From positions 5,752 through 38,367 of the forward strand of contig NZ_DHXT01000042.1 of NCBI RefSeq assembly GCF_002413825.1: 32,616 nt of DNA, written 5' to 3'. Made by a program: the position numbers and the translations under genes. This document shows positions 1-8,200 of the stretch, piece by piece. This stretch comes from Rhodoferax sp. UBA5149. GTDB taxonomy: Bacteria > Pseudomonadota > Gammaproteobacteria > Burkholderiales > Burkholderiaceae_C. Under the pieces are notes generated by a model. The model was not told the DNA's origin and did no database searches. It saw only the letters and a program-made list of their open reading frames with translations. Every line of letters begins with the position of its first letter. The first letter of the stretch is position 1.

Positions 1-1
1 C

Positions 2-343
2 GAGGCATCCCTGTCAGCGCCCGGCGGTGCCAAGCTCTATGAAACGCATTGCGCCCAATGTCACGGCGACCACGGAGAAGGCGTCAGTGGCGCCTACCCG
101 CCGCTGGCTCACAACCGTGCCGTCACCCTGTCCCCTACCGCCAACCTGGTCCAGATCGTGTTGTACGGTGGCTATGCGCCGGCCACAGCCAGCAACCCAC
201 GACCGTTTGGCATGCCCCCTTTTGTATTGCAATTGAATGACAAAAATACCGCTGTCGTATTGACCTACATACGCAGCGCCTGGGGCAACCGGGCCCCCCC
301 GGTGACAGAACTCGAAGTCACCCGGTCGCGCGCGCGGCGCTGA
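2..343 (+). CDS. c-type cytochrome, C-terminal part (cut by window edge)
   Basis: The frame is open from the left edge to the stop at 341-343, so the N-terminus, including any signal peptide, is outside the window. It encodes a haem-binding CAQCH motif (Cys codons at 50 and 59, His at 62) followed by a GDHGEG stretch. About 50 residues later, at codon 212, is a Met in an FGMPPF context that would be the sixth haem ligand. This is the layout of a class I cytochrome c domain, often found as the last domain of periplasmic dehydrogenase cytochrome subunits (alcohol, aldehyde or gluconate type). Which dehydrogenase it serves cannot be told from here. The C-terminal tail is short and arginine-rich. 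Confidence 0.85.
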   Translation, partial: EASLSAPGGAKLYETHCAQCHGDHGEGVSGAYPPLAHNRAVTLSPTANLVQIVLYGGYAPATASNPRPFGMPPFVLQLNDKNTAVVLTYIRSAWGNRAPPVTELEVTRSRARR

Positions 344-543
344 TCGTCCGCCGCCCTTCCAACCCCCTGACCAGAGTCGGGTGGACAGTGGCCTCGTGGA
401 TGCCGATGTGCTGCGCGCGTTCATCGTCGCCAATCGCCCGCTGAAGGCAGTAGACTTTGCACCAGGCGACGCGGTCGTGCGTAGATAATCAATTGGTCCA
501 GTCTCAATTCGAGCGGCCGGACATTCAACTCAGGAGCAAGAAA

Positions 544-693
544 ATGGCAAAAGGTCAGCAAAGCAACAAGATGGTGAAGAAACCGAAAAAAGACACCTCT
601 CCGCCCAAGCCGGTGTCGCCTGACGCCGTGCGCCCTACCGTCACCACCGTGGTGCCGGTGCGCGGGAAACTGAAAAATGCGCCCACCCGCTGA
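544..693 (+). CDS. small basic hypothetical protein (49 aa)
   Basis: A 49-residue protein starting MAKGQQSNKMVKKPKK. An AGGAGC-like ribosome binding site lies just upstream of the ATG at 544, which is why I prefer it to an in-frame ATG 87 bases earlier with no such site. The N-terminal third is rich in Lys and Gln, the middle in Pro and Ser, and no membrane segment or signal peptide is visible. Similar short Lys/Pro-rich proteins of unknown function are common in Proteobacteria, by recollection only. It lies 63 bases before the hybrid kinase gene; co-transcription is possible but unproven. Confidence 0.7.
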   Translation: MAKGQQSNKMVKKPKKDTSPPKPVSPDAVRPTVTTVVPVRGKLKNAPTR

Positions 694-756
694 TACCAAG
701 AAGCATTAACCGGATGCAGTTTGGTTTGACGCCCGACACGGGAAACGATAGCGCCC

Positions 757-2877
757 ATGCGAAGAATTTCCAAGGGTAGAAAGTTTCCCCTGCACGCGGA
801 TACGAACAAGCAAGGTGTTCTTGCTGAAGGTTATTCCCTGCCGCAGATGGTCGAGGATCTGCGCAAGTACCAAGCCGAGCTGGAGATACAAAACAAGGCG
901 CTGCGGTACAGCCAGATCGCGGCGGAAGGCGCATCAGAACGTTTTCTTACGCTTTTTTCAAACGTGCCTCTGGCCCTGATGGTGGTGGACGAAAACGGTT
1001 TGGTGCTGGAGAGCAATGCCATGGCTTTGCGTCTCTTTCGACCTTTGGAGCACGATTCGCCGCTGAATTTTTTGTTGCCGCTGGTGAGTGCCGAACACGT
1101 CGACAAAGTCGCGCTCGCGTTCACAAGTGCCAAAAATTCGGGCACCAGCGAAACAACAGAAGTTGTTTTTTCATGTGGCTCCAGCGGGGTTTTCACGGGG
1201 GACCTGCATATCGCCCGCATTGAGAACGCGCAGGACGAACTGGCACACTTCATTTGCGCCATCATTGACCAGGGCCCGTTGCTGACCCAGCGCCGCGCCT
1301 TGCAGGTCAGTGCCAGCGCGCTACAAGAGCGAAATGAAGAACTTCAGCGCAGCCAGGACAGACTGGCGTCCATTATTAACGCATCACTCGACGCGATTAT
1401 TTGTGTCGACCAAGATCACCGCATCACCATCTTCAACCCCACGGCGGCAGCGCTGTTCCAGTGCGCGCCGGGCCAGGCACTGGGCAATCAACTTTCACGC
1501 TTCCTGCCTGATGCGGCTCAAACGCTGAGCTATGCGGCGCTCACGAGCCACGCGCAACTGGGCGAGATGACGGGGCTCACTGCCAGCGGAAAAACCGTCG
1601 CCATCGAAATCAGCGTGTCTTTTGAGCGTCACCCTGACGGCGATACCACCACCATTTTTGCCCGCGACCTGACCGCCCGCAAGAAAATTGAGGCCCACCG
1701 CAATTCACTGGAGTCCCAACTGCGGGAATCTCACAAAATGCAGGCTGTGGGCACCATGGCGGGCGGCATTGCACACGATTTCAACAATATCATCAGCGCC
1801 ATTCTGGGCAATGCCGAGCTCGCCAAGCAGGATGCGGGACCGACGTCGCCGGCGCTTGTCAGTCTGACCGAGATTGACAAGGCGGGGCGAAGGGCACGCG
1901 ATCTGGTGCGGCAAATTCTCACCTTCAGCCGCAATGAATCGCCCAAGCGGGTTCCGATTCACCTGGCTGAAGTCGTGCACGAAACCGTGCGCTTGCTGAA
2001 GGTCGCCCTGCCACCCACTGTGAAAATGCTGGTGACCATCGACCCCGGCACGCCGCCCGTGCTGGCCGATGCGACGCAGGTCGAACAAGCGCTGCTCAAT
2101 CTATGCACCAACGCGATTCAGGCCATTGGCGCTCGGCGCGGCACCGTCAGCATCGAGTTGGGTCACAACCTGCAGGTGGGCGCAGGTCTGGTCGAACGCC
2201 GTGGTGGGGTACGCGGCCAGCACGTCAAGCTGGTGGTGCGTGACACCGGTAGCGGCATCGACGCGGATACGCTACGGCGTGTATTCGAGCCTTTCTTCAC
2301 AACCAAGCCCGTGGGACAAGGTACGGGCCTGGGCCTGGCCGTCGTTCACGGCATCATGCGCACCCACCTGGGAACGGTTGATGTGCAAAGCACACCCGAT
2401 ACCGGTAGCGTCTTCACGCTTTACTTTCCCGCGGCCAGCGATGCGGTAGTGCTTGCCCCAGTGGAGGCACCGAAGCCGAAGCCCGTGCAAGGAATGGGCA
2501 AACACATCATGTATGTTGACGACGATGAAGCGCTGGTGTTTTTGGTTGAACGCGCGCTCACCCGAAAAGGCTTTGCTGTCAGCACGTTCACAGACCCCCG
2601 GCTGGCGGTCGCGGCATTGCGAGCCAAGCCCCTGGACTTTGACCTGGTGGTGACCGACTACAACATGCCTGGCTATAGTGGCATAGACCTTTTGCGGGAG
2701 GCCCGCTTGATTCGTCCGGAGCTCCCGGTGGCGCTGGCTTCCGGCTACGTCACCCCCGAGATTGAGCAAAGCGCGCTGGCAGAAGGTGCGCAAGCACTGA
2801 TTCACAAGCCCAACGACGTTGACGAAATGTGTGAGACATTGCAGCGACTCCTCCAGCCCGGCGATGCGCCCGGTTGA
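757..2877 (+). CDS. hybrid sensor histidine kinase with C-terminal receiver
   Basis: A 706-residue protein with no membrane segment or signal peptide, so probably cytoplasmic. Domains in order: a short coiled coil (about 28-50); two PAS-like sensor regions (about 60-170 and 200-310); a HisKA domain with the phosphorylated His340 in GGIAHDFNN; a HATPase_c domain with N448 (N box), DTGSGI from D496 and GTGLGLA from G522; and a receiver domain (about 585-700) with the phospho-acceptor Asp634 in VTDYNMPG. The HDFNN form of the H box is typical of PAS-containing hybrid kinases. No DNA-binding partner lies beside it, so its output is unknown. The 3' end overlaps rluA by 14 bases. The start lacks a strong ribosome binding site and is less sure than the frame. 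Confidence 0.92.
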   Translation: MRRISKGRKFPLHADTNKQGVLAEGYSLPQMVEDLRKYQAELEIQNKALRYSQIAAEGASERFLTLFSNVPLALMVVDENGLVLESNAMALRLFRPLEHDSPLNFLLPLVSAEHVDKVALAFTSAKNSGTSETTEVVFSCGSSGVFTGDLHIARIENAQDELAHFICAIIDQGPLLTQRRALQVSASALQERNEELQRSQDRLASIINASLDAIICVDQDHRITIFNPTAAALFQCAPGQALGNQLSRFLPDAAQTLSYAALTSHAQLGEMTGLTASGKTVAIEISVSFERHPDGDTTTIFARDLTARKKIEAHRNSLESQLRESHKMQAVGTMAGGIAHDFNNIISAILGNAELAKQDAGPTSPALVSLTEIDKAGRRARDLVRQILTFSRNESPKRVPIHLAEVVHETVRLLKVALPPTVKMLVTIDPGTPPVLADATQVEQALLNLCTNAIQAIGARRGTVSIELGHNLQVGAGLVERRGGVRGQHVKLVVRDTGSGIDADTLRRVFEPFFTTKPVGQGTGLGLAVVHGIMRTHLGTVDVQSTPDTGSVFTLYFPAASDAVVLAPVEAPKPKPVQGMGKHIMYVDDDEALVFLVERALTRKGFAVSTFTDPRLAVAALRAKPLDFDLVVTDYNMPGYSGIDLLREARLIRPELPVALASGYVTPEIEQSALAEGAQALIHKPNDVDEMCETLQRLLQPGDAPG

Positions 2878-3511
2878 GCTCACGGTGCTGTATGCCGACG
2901 ATGCCATGCTGGTACTGGACAAGCCAGCCGGTCTGCTGTCGGTGCCGGGACGCGGCGAAGACAAACAAGACTGCCTGAGTGCGCGGGCACGGCAACTTTA
3001 CCCGGATGTGCTGATCGTGCACCGGCTCGACATGGCGACTTCGGGTGTGATGGTTCTGGCACGAGGGGCCGCCGCACAACGCACCTTGAACCATGCCTTT
3101 GCCAGCCGAAGCGTGACCAAACGCTACATTGCCATCGTGGACGGACAGCTGGCGCCACCGCCTGAAGACTGGGGAATCATCGACCTGCCAATTATTGTGG
3201 ACTGGCCCAACCGGCCGCGACGCGTCATTGACCACCAGCTTGGCAAGCCCAGCATGACACGCTGGCGCGTGCTGTCACACAACCGACGCCTTGATACCAC
3301 CCGGATCGAACTGGAACCCATGACGGGACGCTCCCACCAACTGCGCGTGCACCTGCTGGCATTGGGGCATCCCATTGTGGGCGATGCCCTGTACGCCAGC
3401 CAGCGAGTTCAGGCCATGGCAGACCGCTTGCTGCTACACGCCTGCTCACTGGAACTGAGTCACCCGGTGACCTCCCAAGCCATGCGCTTTGTCAGCGCTG
3501 AGAATTTTTGA
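2864..3511 (+). CDS. rluA: RluA-type pseudouridine synthase (23S rRNA and tRNA)
   Basis: A 215-residue enzyme of the RsuA/RluA family, which isomerises uridine to pseudouridine in RNA. The catalytic motif HRLDMATSG carries Asp56, and the exact motif and short length match E. coli RluA (219 residues), the dual-specificity enzyme for 23S rRNA U746 and tRNA U32. The later GRSHQLRVH and LGHPIVGDALY motifs are also family hallmarks. No S4 RNA-binding domain is present, as expected for RluA. The chosen ATG at 2864 lies inside the end of the hybrid kinase gene; an upstream in-frame ATG at 2819 would only add residues unlike the family. The overlap suggests translational coupling, although the functions are unrelated. 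Confidence 0.9.
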   Translation: MRPVELTVLYADDAMLVLDKPAGLLSVPGRGEDKQDCLSARARQLYPDVLIVHRLDMATSGVMVLARGAAAQRTLNHAFASRSVTKRYIAIVDGQLAPPPEDWGIIDLPIIVDWPNRPRRVIDHQLGKPSMTRWRVLSHNRRLDTTRIELEPMTGRSHQLRVHLLALGHPIVGDALYASQRVQAMADRLLLHACSLELSHPVTSQAMRFVSAENF

Positions 3512-3565
3512 ATTCTTGCACTTGAACGCAGCAGGCTGAGATGGAGATGGCTTAACGCCAACCCG

Positions 3566-4246
3566 TCATTGCTTGGTGCCTTGCATTTCAACGTCAACGC
3601 GGCGATCGGGTTGCAAGCAGGCTATGACCTTGGCGCTCTTCGGGCCTTTGCATTCGCCAGCCTTGGTGACTGGCTGCGATTCGCCCATTCCTTTCGCCTG
3701 AATGCGACCAACCGGAATGTCCTTGCTCACCAAGTACTCCTTCACCGCGTTCGCGCGGCGTTCCGATAGCTTCTGGTTGTATTCGGCGCTGCCGAAACGG
3801 TCCGCGTGGCCCGTCACAAGGATGACATCGTAGGTCGCACCCTTGAGCTGACGCCCCAAATCGTCCAGCATCGCCCGACCTTCGGGTTTCAAAACCGACT
3901 TGTCGAAAGCAAACAGCGCATCGGCCGAAAAGCTCATCTTTTGCGGCAGTGGCATAACGGGCGCAGGTGGAGGTGGAGGTATTGCTGCAGGCGGCGCGGC
4001 CGCGACCTCCACGGCCTTAGGCACGGTGGCAACAGCAACCGGCTTGATGGTCGGGTCGCACGGCTCGACCGCCCGCGCTGGTGTCCAGTCGCTGGTATGC
4101 CAACACAGACCAGCGCCGCTGACGACGATGCTGCTGGAGGCGTCAACCAAGTAGCCTTGGTTCCTGGCGTCCTGAGCCAGCACCGTCGCGGGAATCAGTG
4201 CCGTCGCCGCGCAGGCTGCAAAAACAAACCTCGTCATCGATTTCAT
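3566..4246 (-). CDS. OmpA-family outer membrane / peptidoglycan-binding protein
   Basis: A 226-residue protein with a signal peptide (cleavage probably after VLA, residue 24). Then come a segment with cysteines at 48 and 63, a Pro/Ala-rich linker (about 70-100) and an OmpA-like C-terminal domain (about 106-222). The C-terminal domain shows TGHADRFGS (D149), LSERRANAV and PDRRVDVE, the motifs that contact diaminopimelate in peptidoglycan. There is no eight-strand barrel domain, so it is probably a periplasmic or lipid-independent tether rather than a porin. A perfect AGGAGG lies 10 bases before the ATG. It is the last gene of a minus-strand run with CsbD- and BON-domain genes, which fits an envelope-stress role. 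It converges with rluA. Confidence 0.9.
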   Translation of the reverse strand: MKSMTRFVFAACAATALIPATVLAQDARNQGYLVDASSSIVVSGAGLCWHTSDWTPARAVEPCDPTIKPVAVATVPKAVEVAAAPPAAIPPPPPAPVMPLPQKMSFSADALFAFDKSVLKPEGRAMLDDLGRQLKGATYDVILVTGHADRFGSAEYNQKLSERRANAVKEYLVSKDIPVGRIQAKGMGESQPVTKAGECKGPKSAKVIACLQPDRRVDVEMQGTKQ

Positions 4247-4412
4247 AGTGCGTCCTCCTAAAATAAGGTTTGAGAATTAGTGTTCTATCTGGTTGACTTG
4301 CGAACATACGGAGCAAGTTCTCCCAACGCGTCGACGCAGGAATCGGGGCGACAGGCGGCATCACAAGCAGCCTTGCCAAATCAGTGGCAGGCGCGAAGCG
4401 GATGCAGTTTTA

Positions 4413-4631
4413 TTACTTTGTGAACCACGAATCGGTCGCCTTGCGTTGCCACTCGGCAATCTGCTTTTCAGCGTCATCCTTGGCCACGCCATATCGCTCC
4501 TGGATCTTGCCCGCGAGCTGGTCGCGACGACCGGCGACGACATTGAAGTCGTCATCGGTCAGCTTGCCCCATTGCTCCTTGGCCTTACCTGTAACTTGTT
4601 TCCAATTGCCTTCAATGCGATCCCAGTTCAT
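4413..4631 (-). CDS. CsbD-like stress protein
   Basis: A 72-residue hydrophilic protein starting MNWDRIEGNWKQVTGKAKEQ, the standard opening of the CsbD family. It is short, highly charged, has no signal peptide and is predicted helical. In Bacillus csbD belongs to the sigma-B general stress regulon. In Proteobacteria homologues (YjbJ type) are induced by osmotic, acid or envelope stress; their biochemical role is unknown. The leader has a GGAA motif about 10 bases before the ATG. It starts 41 bases after the BON lipoprotein gene on the same strand, so the two may share a transcript; the 166-base gap to the OmpA gene could hold a separate promoter. Confidence 0.9.
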   Translation of the reverse strand: MNWDRIEGNWKQVTGKAKEQWGKLTDDDFNVVAGRRDQLAGKIQERYGVAKDDAEKQIAEWQRKATDSWFTK

Positions 4632-4672
4632 AACAAGTTCCTAGAGTAGATTGAAAGACCACAAGTGCCCGC

Positions 4673-4987
4673 TTACGGGCGGACAGCGATCTCGTTCTTG
4701 ACCGCCTTCACGCCGTTCACGCCGCGCGCGATGCTTTCGGCGGTGCCCCTCTCAACCGAGCTCTTGGCGAAGCCCGACAGCATGACGGTGCCATTGAGCG
4801 TCTCGACCCGAATGCTGGTCGCGTCGACCAGCTTGTTTTCGACGAAGCGCGACTTGATGAGGGTGGTGATGCCGGTATCGTCAACGTAGGAGCCAACGGT
4901 TTCCTGGCCGCGACTGACTGCGCAGCCGGACGCGGTAAGCAGAGCGACGGCAGCAATGGCGGCGGCGAAAATGGTGCGGATGTACAT
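4673..4987 (-). CDS. BON-domain lipoprotein (OsmY-like)
   Basis: A 104-residue protein with a lipoprotein signal peptide: a hydrophobic stretch at 5-17 ending in a LTASGC lipobox with Cys22. A single BON domain follows (about 36-102), recognised from the TTLIKSRFVENK and VETLNGTVMLSGFAKS blocks and the GVNGVKAVKNEI ending. BON domains bind phospholipid; OsmY in E. coli is periplasmic and osmotically induced and has two BON domains, so this is a shorter single-domain relative. A GGAG ribosome binding site precedes the ATG. It lies upstream of the CsbD-like gene, and both probably respond to envelope or osmotic stress. Confidence 0.9.
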   Translation of the reverse strand: MYIRTIFAAAIAAVALLTASGCAVSRGQETVGSYVDDTGITTLIKSRFVENKLVDATSIRVETLNGTVMLSGFAKSSVERGTAESIARGVNGVKAVKNEIAVRP

Positions 4988-5075
4988 GGTGAATCTCCAG
5001 TTAAAGTTGACGTATGCTTTGGTTTTTCCGGGTGACGATGAGCCCCATCACCCAAGGGCGGAAAACCGTGAGACC

Positions 5076-5150
5076 TCAATCGGCAAGCCAATTCTTCAGC
5101 GTGCTTTTGCCGGAGGCGGTGTTGCCAGGAACATTCTTTTTGGGGATCAT
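5076..5150 (-). CDS. possible 24-residue peptide
   Basis: A short frame encoding a Lys/Asn-rich peptide beginning MIPKKNVPGNTASGK. A good AGGAG ribosome binding site lies 6 bases before the ATG. It sits 88 bases upstream of the BON lipoprotein gene on the same strand and downstream of the candidate ndvB terminator. I do not recognise it. GNTASGKST resembles a P-loop by chance only, since the peptide is too short to form one. Length makes coding status uncertain; conservation in related genomes would decide. Confidence 0.33.
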   Translation of the reverse strand: MIPKKNVPGNTASGKSTLKNWLAD

Positions 5151-5214
5151 GACGACTCCTGAGTTGATGCCTATTGCCCAGTGCGCTGATACACCAAGCC
5201 GATAGGAGAACTGT

Positions 5215-5233
5215 AAAAGCACCGGCCCGGTGC
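5215..5233 (-). terminator. candidate rho-independent terminator after ndvB
   Basis: A perfect 7-base GC-rich inverted repeat (GCACCGG / CCGGTGC, one base between) lies at 5219-5233. Reading on the minus strand it is followed at once by TTTT (5218-5215). It is 55 bases past the ndvB stop codon, a plausible end for the ndvB transcript. The T-run is short, so termination may be partial. Confidence 0.45.
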
Positions 5234-5288
5234 AACTATCGGCGCCAGCCGCCTGTCCGTGTAGGACGATGCCGCACATCCCTGTCCG

Positions 5289-8200
5289 CTATGGTTGACG
5301 CGCGCTTGGGGGCGCAGCCTCGTCCAGCAGTGGGATCACGAAGCAGGAGTTCGGCGCCAAGTCGGGCCAGCGCAAGGGCTGACCGGGGCGCAGCAGCTTG
5401 GCGCCCCATGGCGCCGTCGCTGCCAGCGCTGCGGCCGCGCCGGCCCGGTGCATGATGAAACGCATCGTGCGGCCATCGCGAACCAGCGTCAGTTCGGCCC
5501 GATGCCAATGCGAGGGCAGACAAGGTGAAAAACACAATTCCTGCGCACCTTGGTGTAACCCGAAAATCGACTCAATGGCCGCGCGGTGCATCCATGCCGC
5601 GGCGCCGGTATACCAGCTCCAACCGCCGCGCCCGACATAGGGCGGTTGCGTATACACATCCCCAGCCATCACATACGGCTCGATGCCGTACACCGCGCCA
5701 TGGGTCGGATGGCGCGCGCGATGCGCAGGGCTCAGGTAAGTGAAGTAGCGATACGCGAAGTCACCGATGTCGCGTGGACCCGGAAGGCTCTTCTCGAGGT
5801 CGCACTGAGCCATCAGCGCCCATACGCCGGCGTGCGAATACTGGCCGCCATTTTCTCGCACGCCGGGCGGATAAGCCTGGATGTAGCCGGCGCTCGGGAC
5901 TGCATTCACGAGCGGCGGGTCGAGTAGTCGGATCAGCCCGGCCTCATGGTCCACCAGGTGCACCTCCACCGCAGCCATCGCCATACGCTGCAAGGCCGGC
6001 GGTGCAGCCCTGGACAGCACGGCCCAGGCTTGTGCAATCAAGTCAATACGGGCCTCCGGGTTGGACTGCGAACCCAGTGCTTGCCCGTCGTCAAAGAAGG
6101 CACGCTTGAACCACTGCCCGTCCCACGCCGGGCCGTTCAGAGCCACCTTCCAGCCCTGCGCGGCGTTCTCCCAACGCTGCGCGCGCGTCTCATCGCCACG
6201 TTCACGCGCCAGTGGTGCGAAGTCGGCCACCAACTGGCACAGGAACCAGCCCAACCACACCGATTCGCCGCGTCCCTCAATGCCGACCCGGTTCATGCCA
6301 TCGTTCCAGTCACCGCTGCCCATCAACGGCAATCCGTGCGCGCCGACACGCAAGCTGCGATCGATGGCACGTGCGCTGTGCTCATAGACCGACGCCTGCT
6401 GCGCGCTGACATCGGGTGTGTAGTAGGCATCCTCGGCGCCTTCGGGAATAGCAGCTCCTTCGATGAATGGCACGCTCTGATCGAGCAGCGTGGCATCGCC
6501 GGTCACGCGCAGGTAGTGCATCGTGGCGTGCGGCAGCCACAACAGGTCGTCGGAGAAATGCGTGCGCACACCGGCACCGGTGGGCGCATGCCACCAGTGC
6601 TGCACATCACCCTCGGCGAACTGCCGTGACGCGCCCAGAACGATCTGCTGGCGCAGCATATCGGGGGCAGCCCACGCCAGCGCCATCGCGTCTTGCAACT
6701 GGTCGCGAAAACCGGTGGCGCCTCCAGCCTGGTAAAAGCCGGCCTTGGCCCACAAGCGGCAGGTCACTGTCTGGTACAGCAGCCAGCGGTTCACCATGGC
6801 ATCAAACAAAGGGTCGGGCGTCTTCACCGTGGCGGCGCCAAGCAATTGATCCCAAGTGCTGCGTACCTGCCCCATGCGCCGCTCGGCAGGCGTCGCCGCG
6901 GCCAGGGTAGCAAGCTGGCGCGCTGCGCTCGCGTTCTCGGCATAGCCCAGCAGGAACACCCTCTCCACCGATTCACCGGCGATCAAGGCAACGCGCGTCG
7001 AAAGTGCCGCGCACGGGTCGAGCCCGTCGCCGCTGCGCCGGTCGAAGTGATCCGGCAAAACCAGGAGGCCGCGCGCATCGAAACACTCGCGTCGGTCGCA
7101 GGTCCAGTCTTCAGCCTCATCCTCTGCGCTTGCGAGGCCGAAGAACGCCGTGCCATCGCCGTAGCCAGCCGAGCGCTCCCGTTGCGTGCACAGTAGTGCG
7201 GTGAGCTTCTGCCCGCGCATGACGTCGAGCCCGAGGTTAGACTGTTGCAACGCAGGCAGGCGCTGGCTATACATGGCCGTACGCGCCGTGCTGCGGTCGG
7301 CGCGGTTCGCGCCCATCATCCACTCGGCAACGCCGATCACGCGTAGATTCAATGTCCTGTGACCGCGATTGACGAGCCGCAACTGCACCTGCTTGACGGA
7401 AGTCTGTGCGTCCACGCACCACGACGCCGTCACCTCCACATCGCCGCGGCGATGACTGATGACGCTGTAGCCCTGCCCATGCGACACCCGGTAGGTCACG
7501 CTGTCGTCGCCCCAGGCGGACGGTGTGACGCTCCACACTTCCATGGTCTTGCGGTCCTGCAACAAAAACCATTCTGACGGCGGGTCGGCCACCGGATCGT
7601 TTGACCAGGCGGTGAGCTGGTTCAAGCGGCTGTTCACCGCCCAGGTGTAGCCGCCACCGGCTTCCGAAAGCTGGGCGCCGAACGCGGGGTTGGCCAGCAC
7701 ATTGATCCAGGGTCGAGCGGGGCGCAAATCGGCACTGACTTGGAAACGGAACTCGCCCGAGGTTGCCGCAAACTCGCCCACCGGTGCCGGAACGGCGGCA
7801 GTCGCGCCCGAGGCAACGGACACCGCCGAGGTCGATCTGTCGTGTCGTTGCTCGAAAGCCTGCTCATGTAGCTCAATCCATTCCTGCACATGGTGCGCGA
7901 GCGGTCGGCCGTCGGCATTGAGTCGCACACGGGCCTGGGCCTGCAGCGTGCTCAGTTCTTCGCTGGAAAGCTCGTCGGCGCGCAGCACATGAAAGCCTGT
8001 AACGGCAGGGGCGCCTTGCGCGCCACTGTTTGCCACATGACGCTCGCGCAACGCAATGATCTCGCGATGCAGCGCCATCAGGTAGGAGATGGGCTCTGCA
8101 TTCACCACCACCAGGTCGCAGGCGATGCCGCCCCAAGCCCACAGGCTCAAGGCCTGGGCCATTGAGCGCAACAAGCCCAAGCCCTGCAGCACGCCGACCG

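Noticed and set aside
5030..5053. Inverted repeat GGGTGA / TCACCC between the 24-residue peptide and the BON gene
   Set aside because: No T-run follows on either strand, so it is not a terminator. It may be only a weak hairpin.
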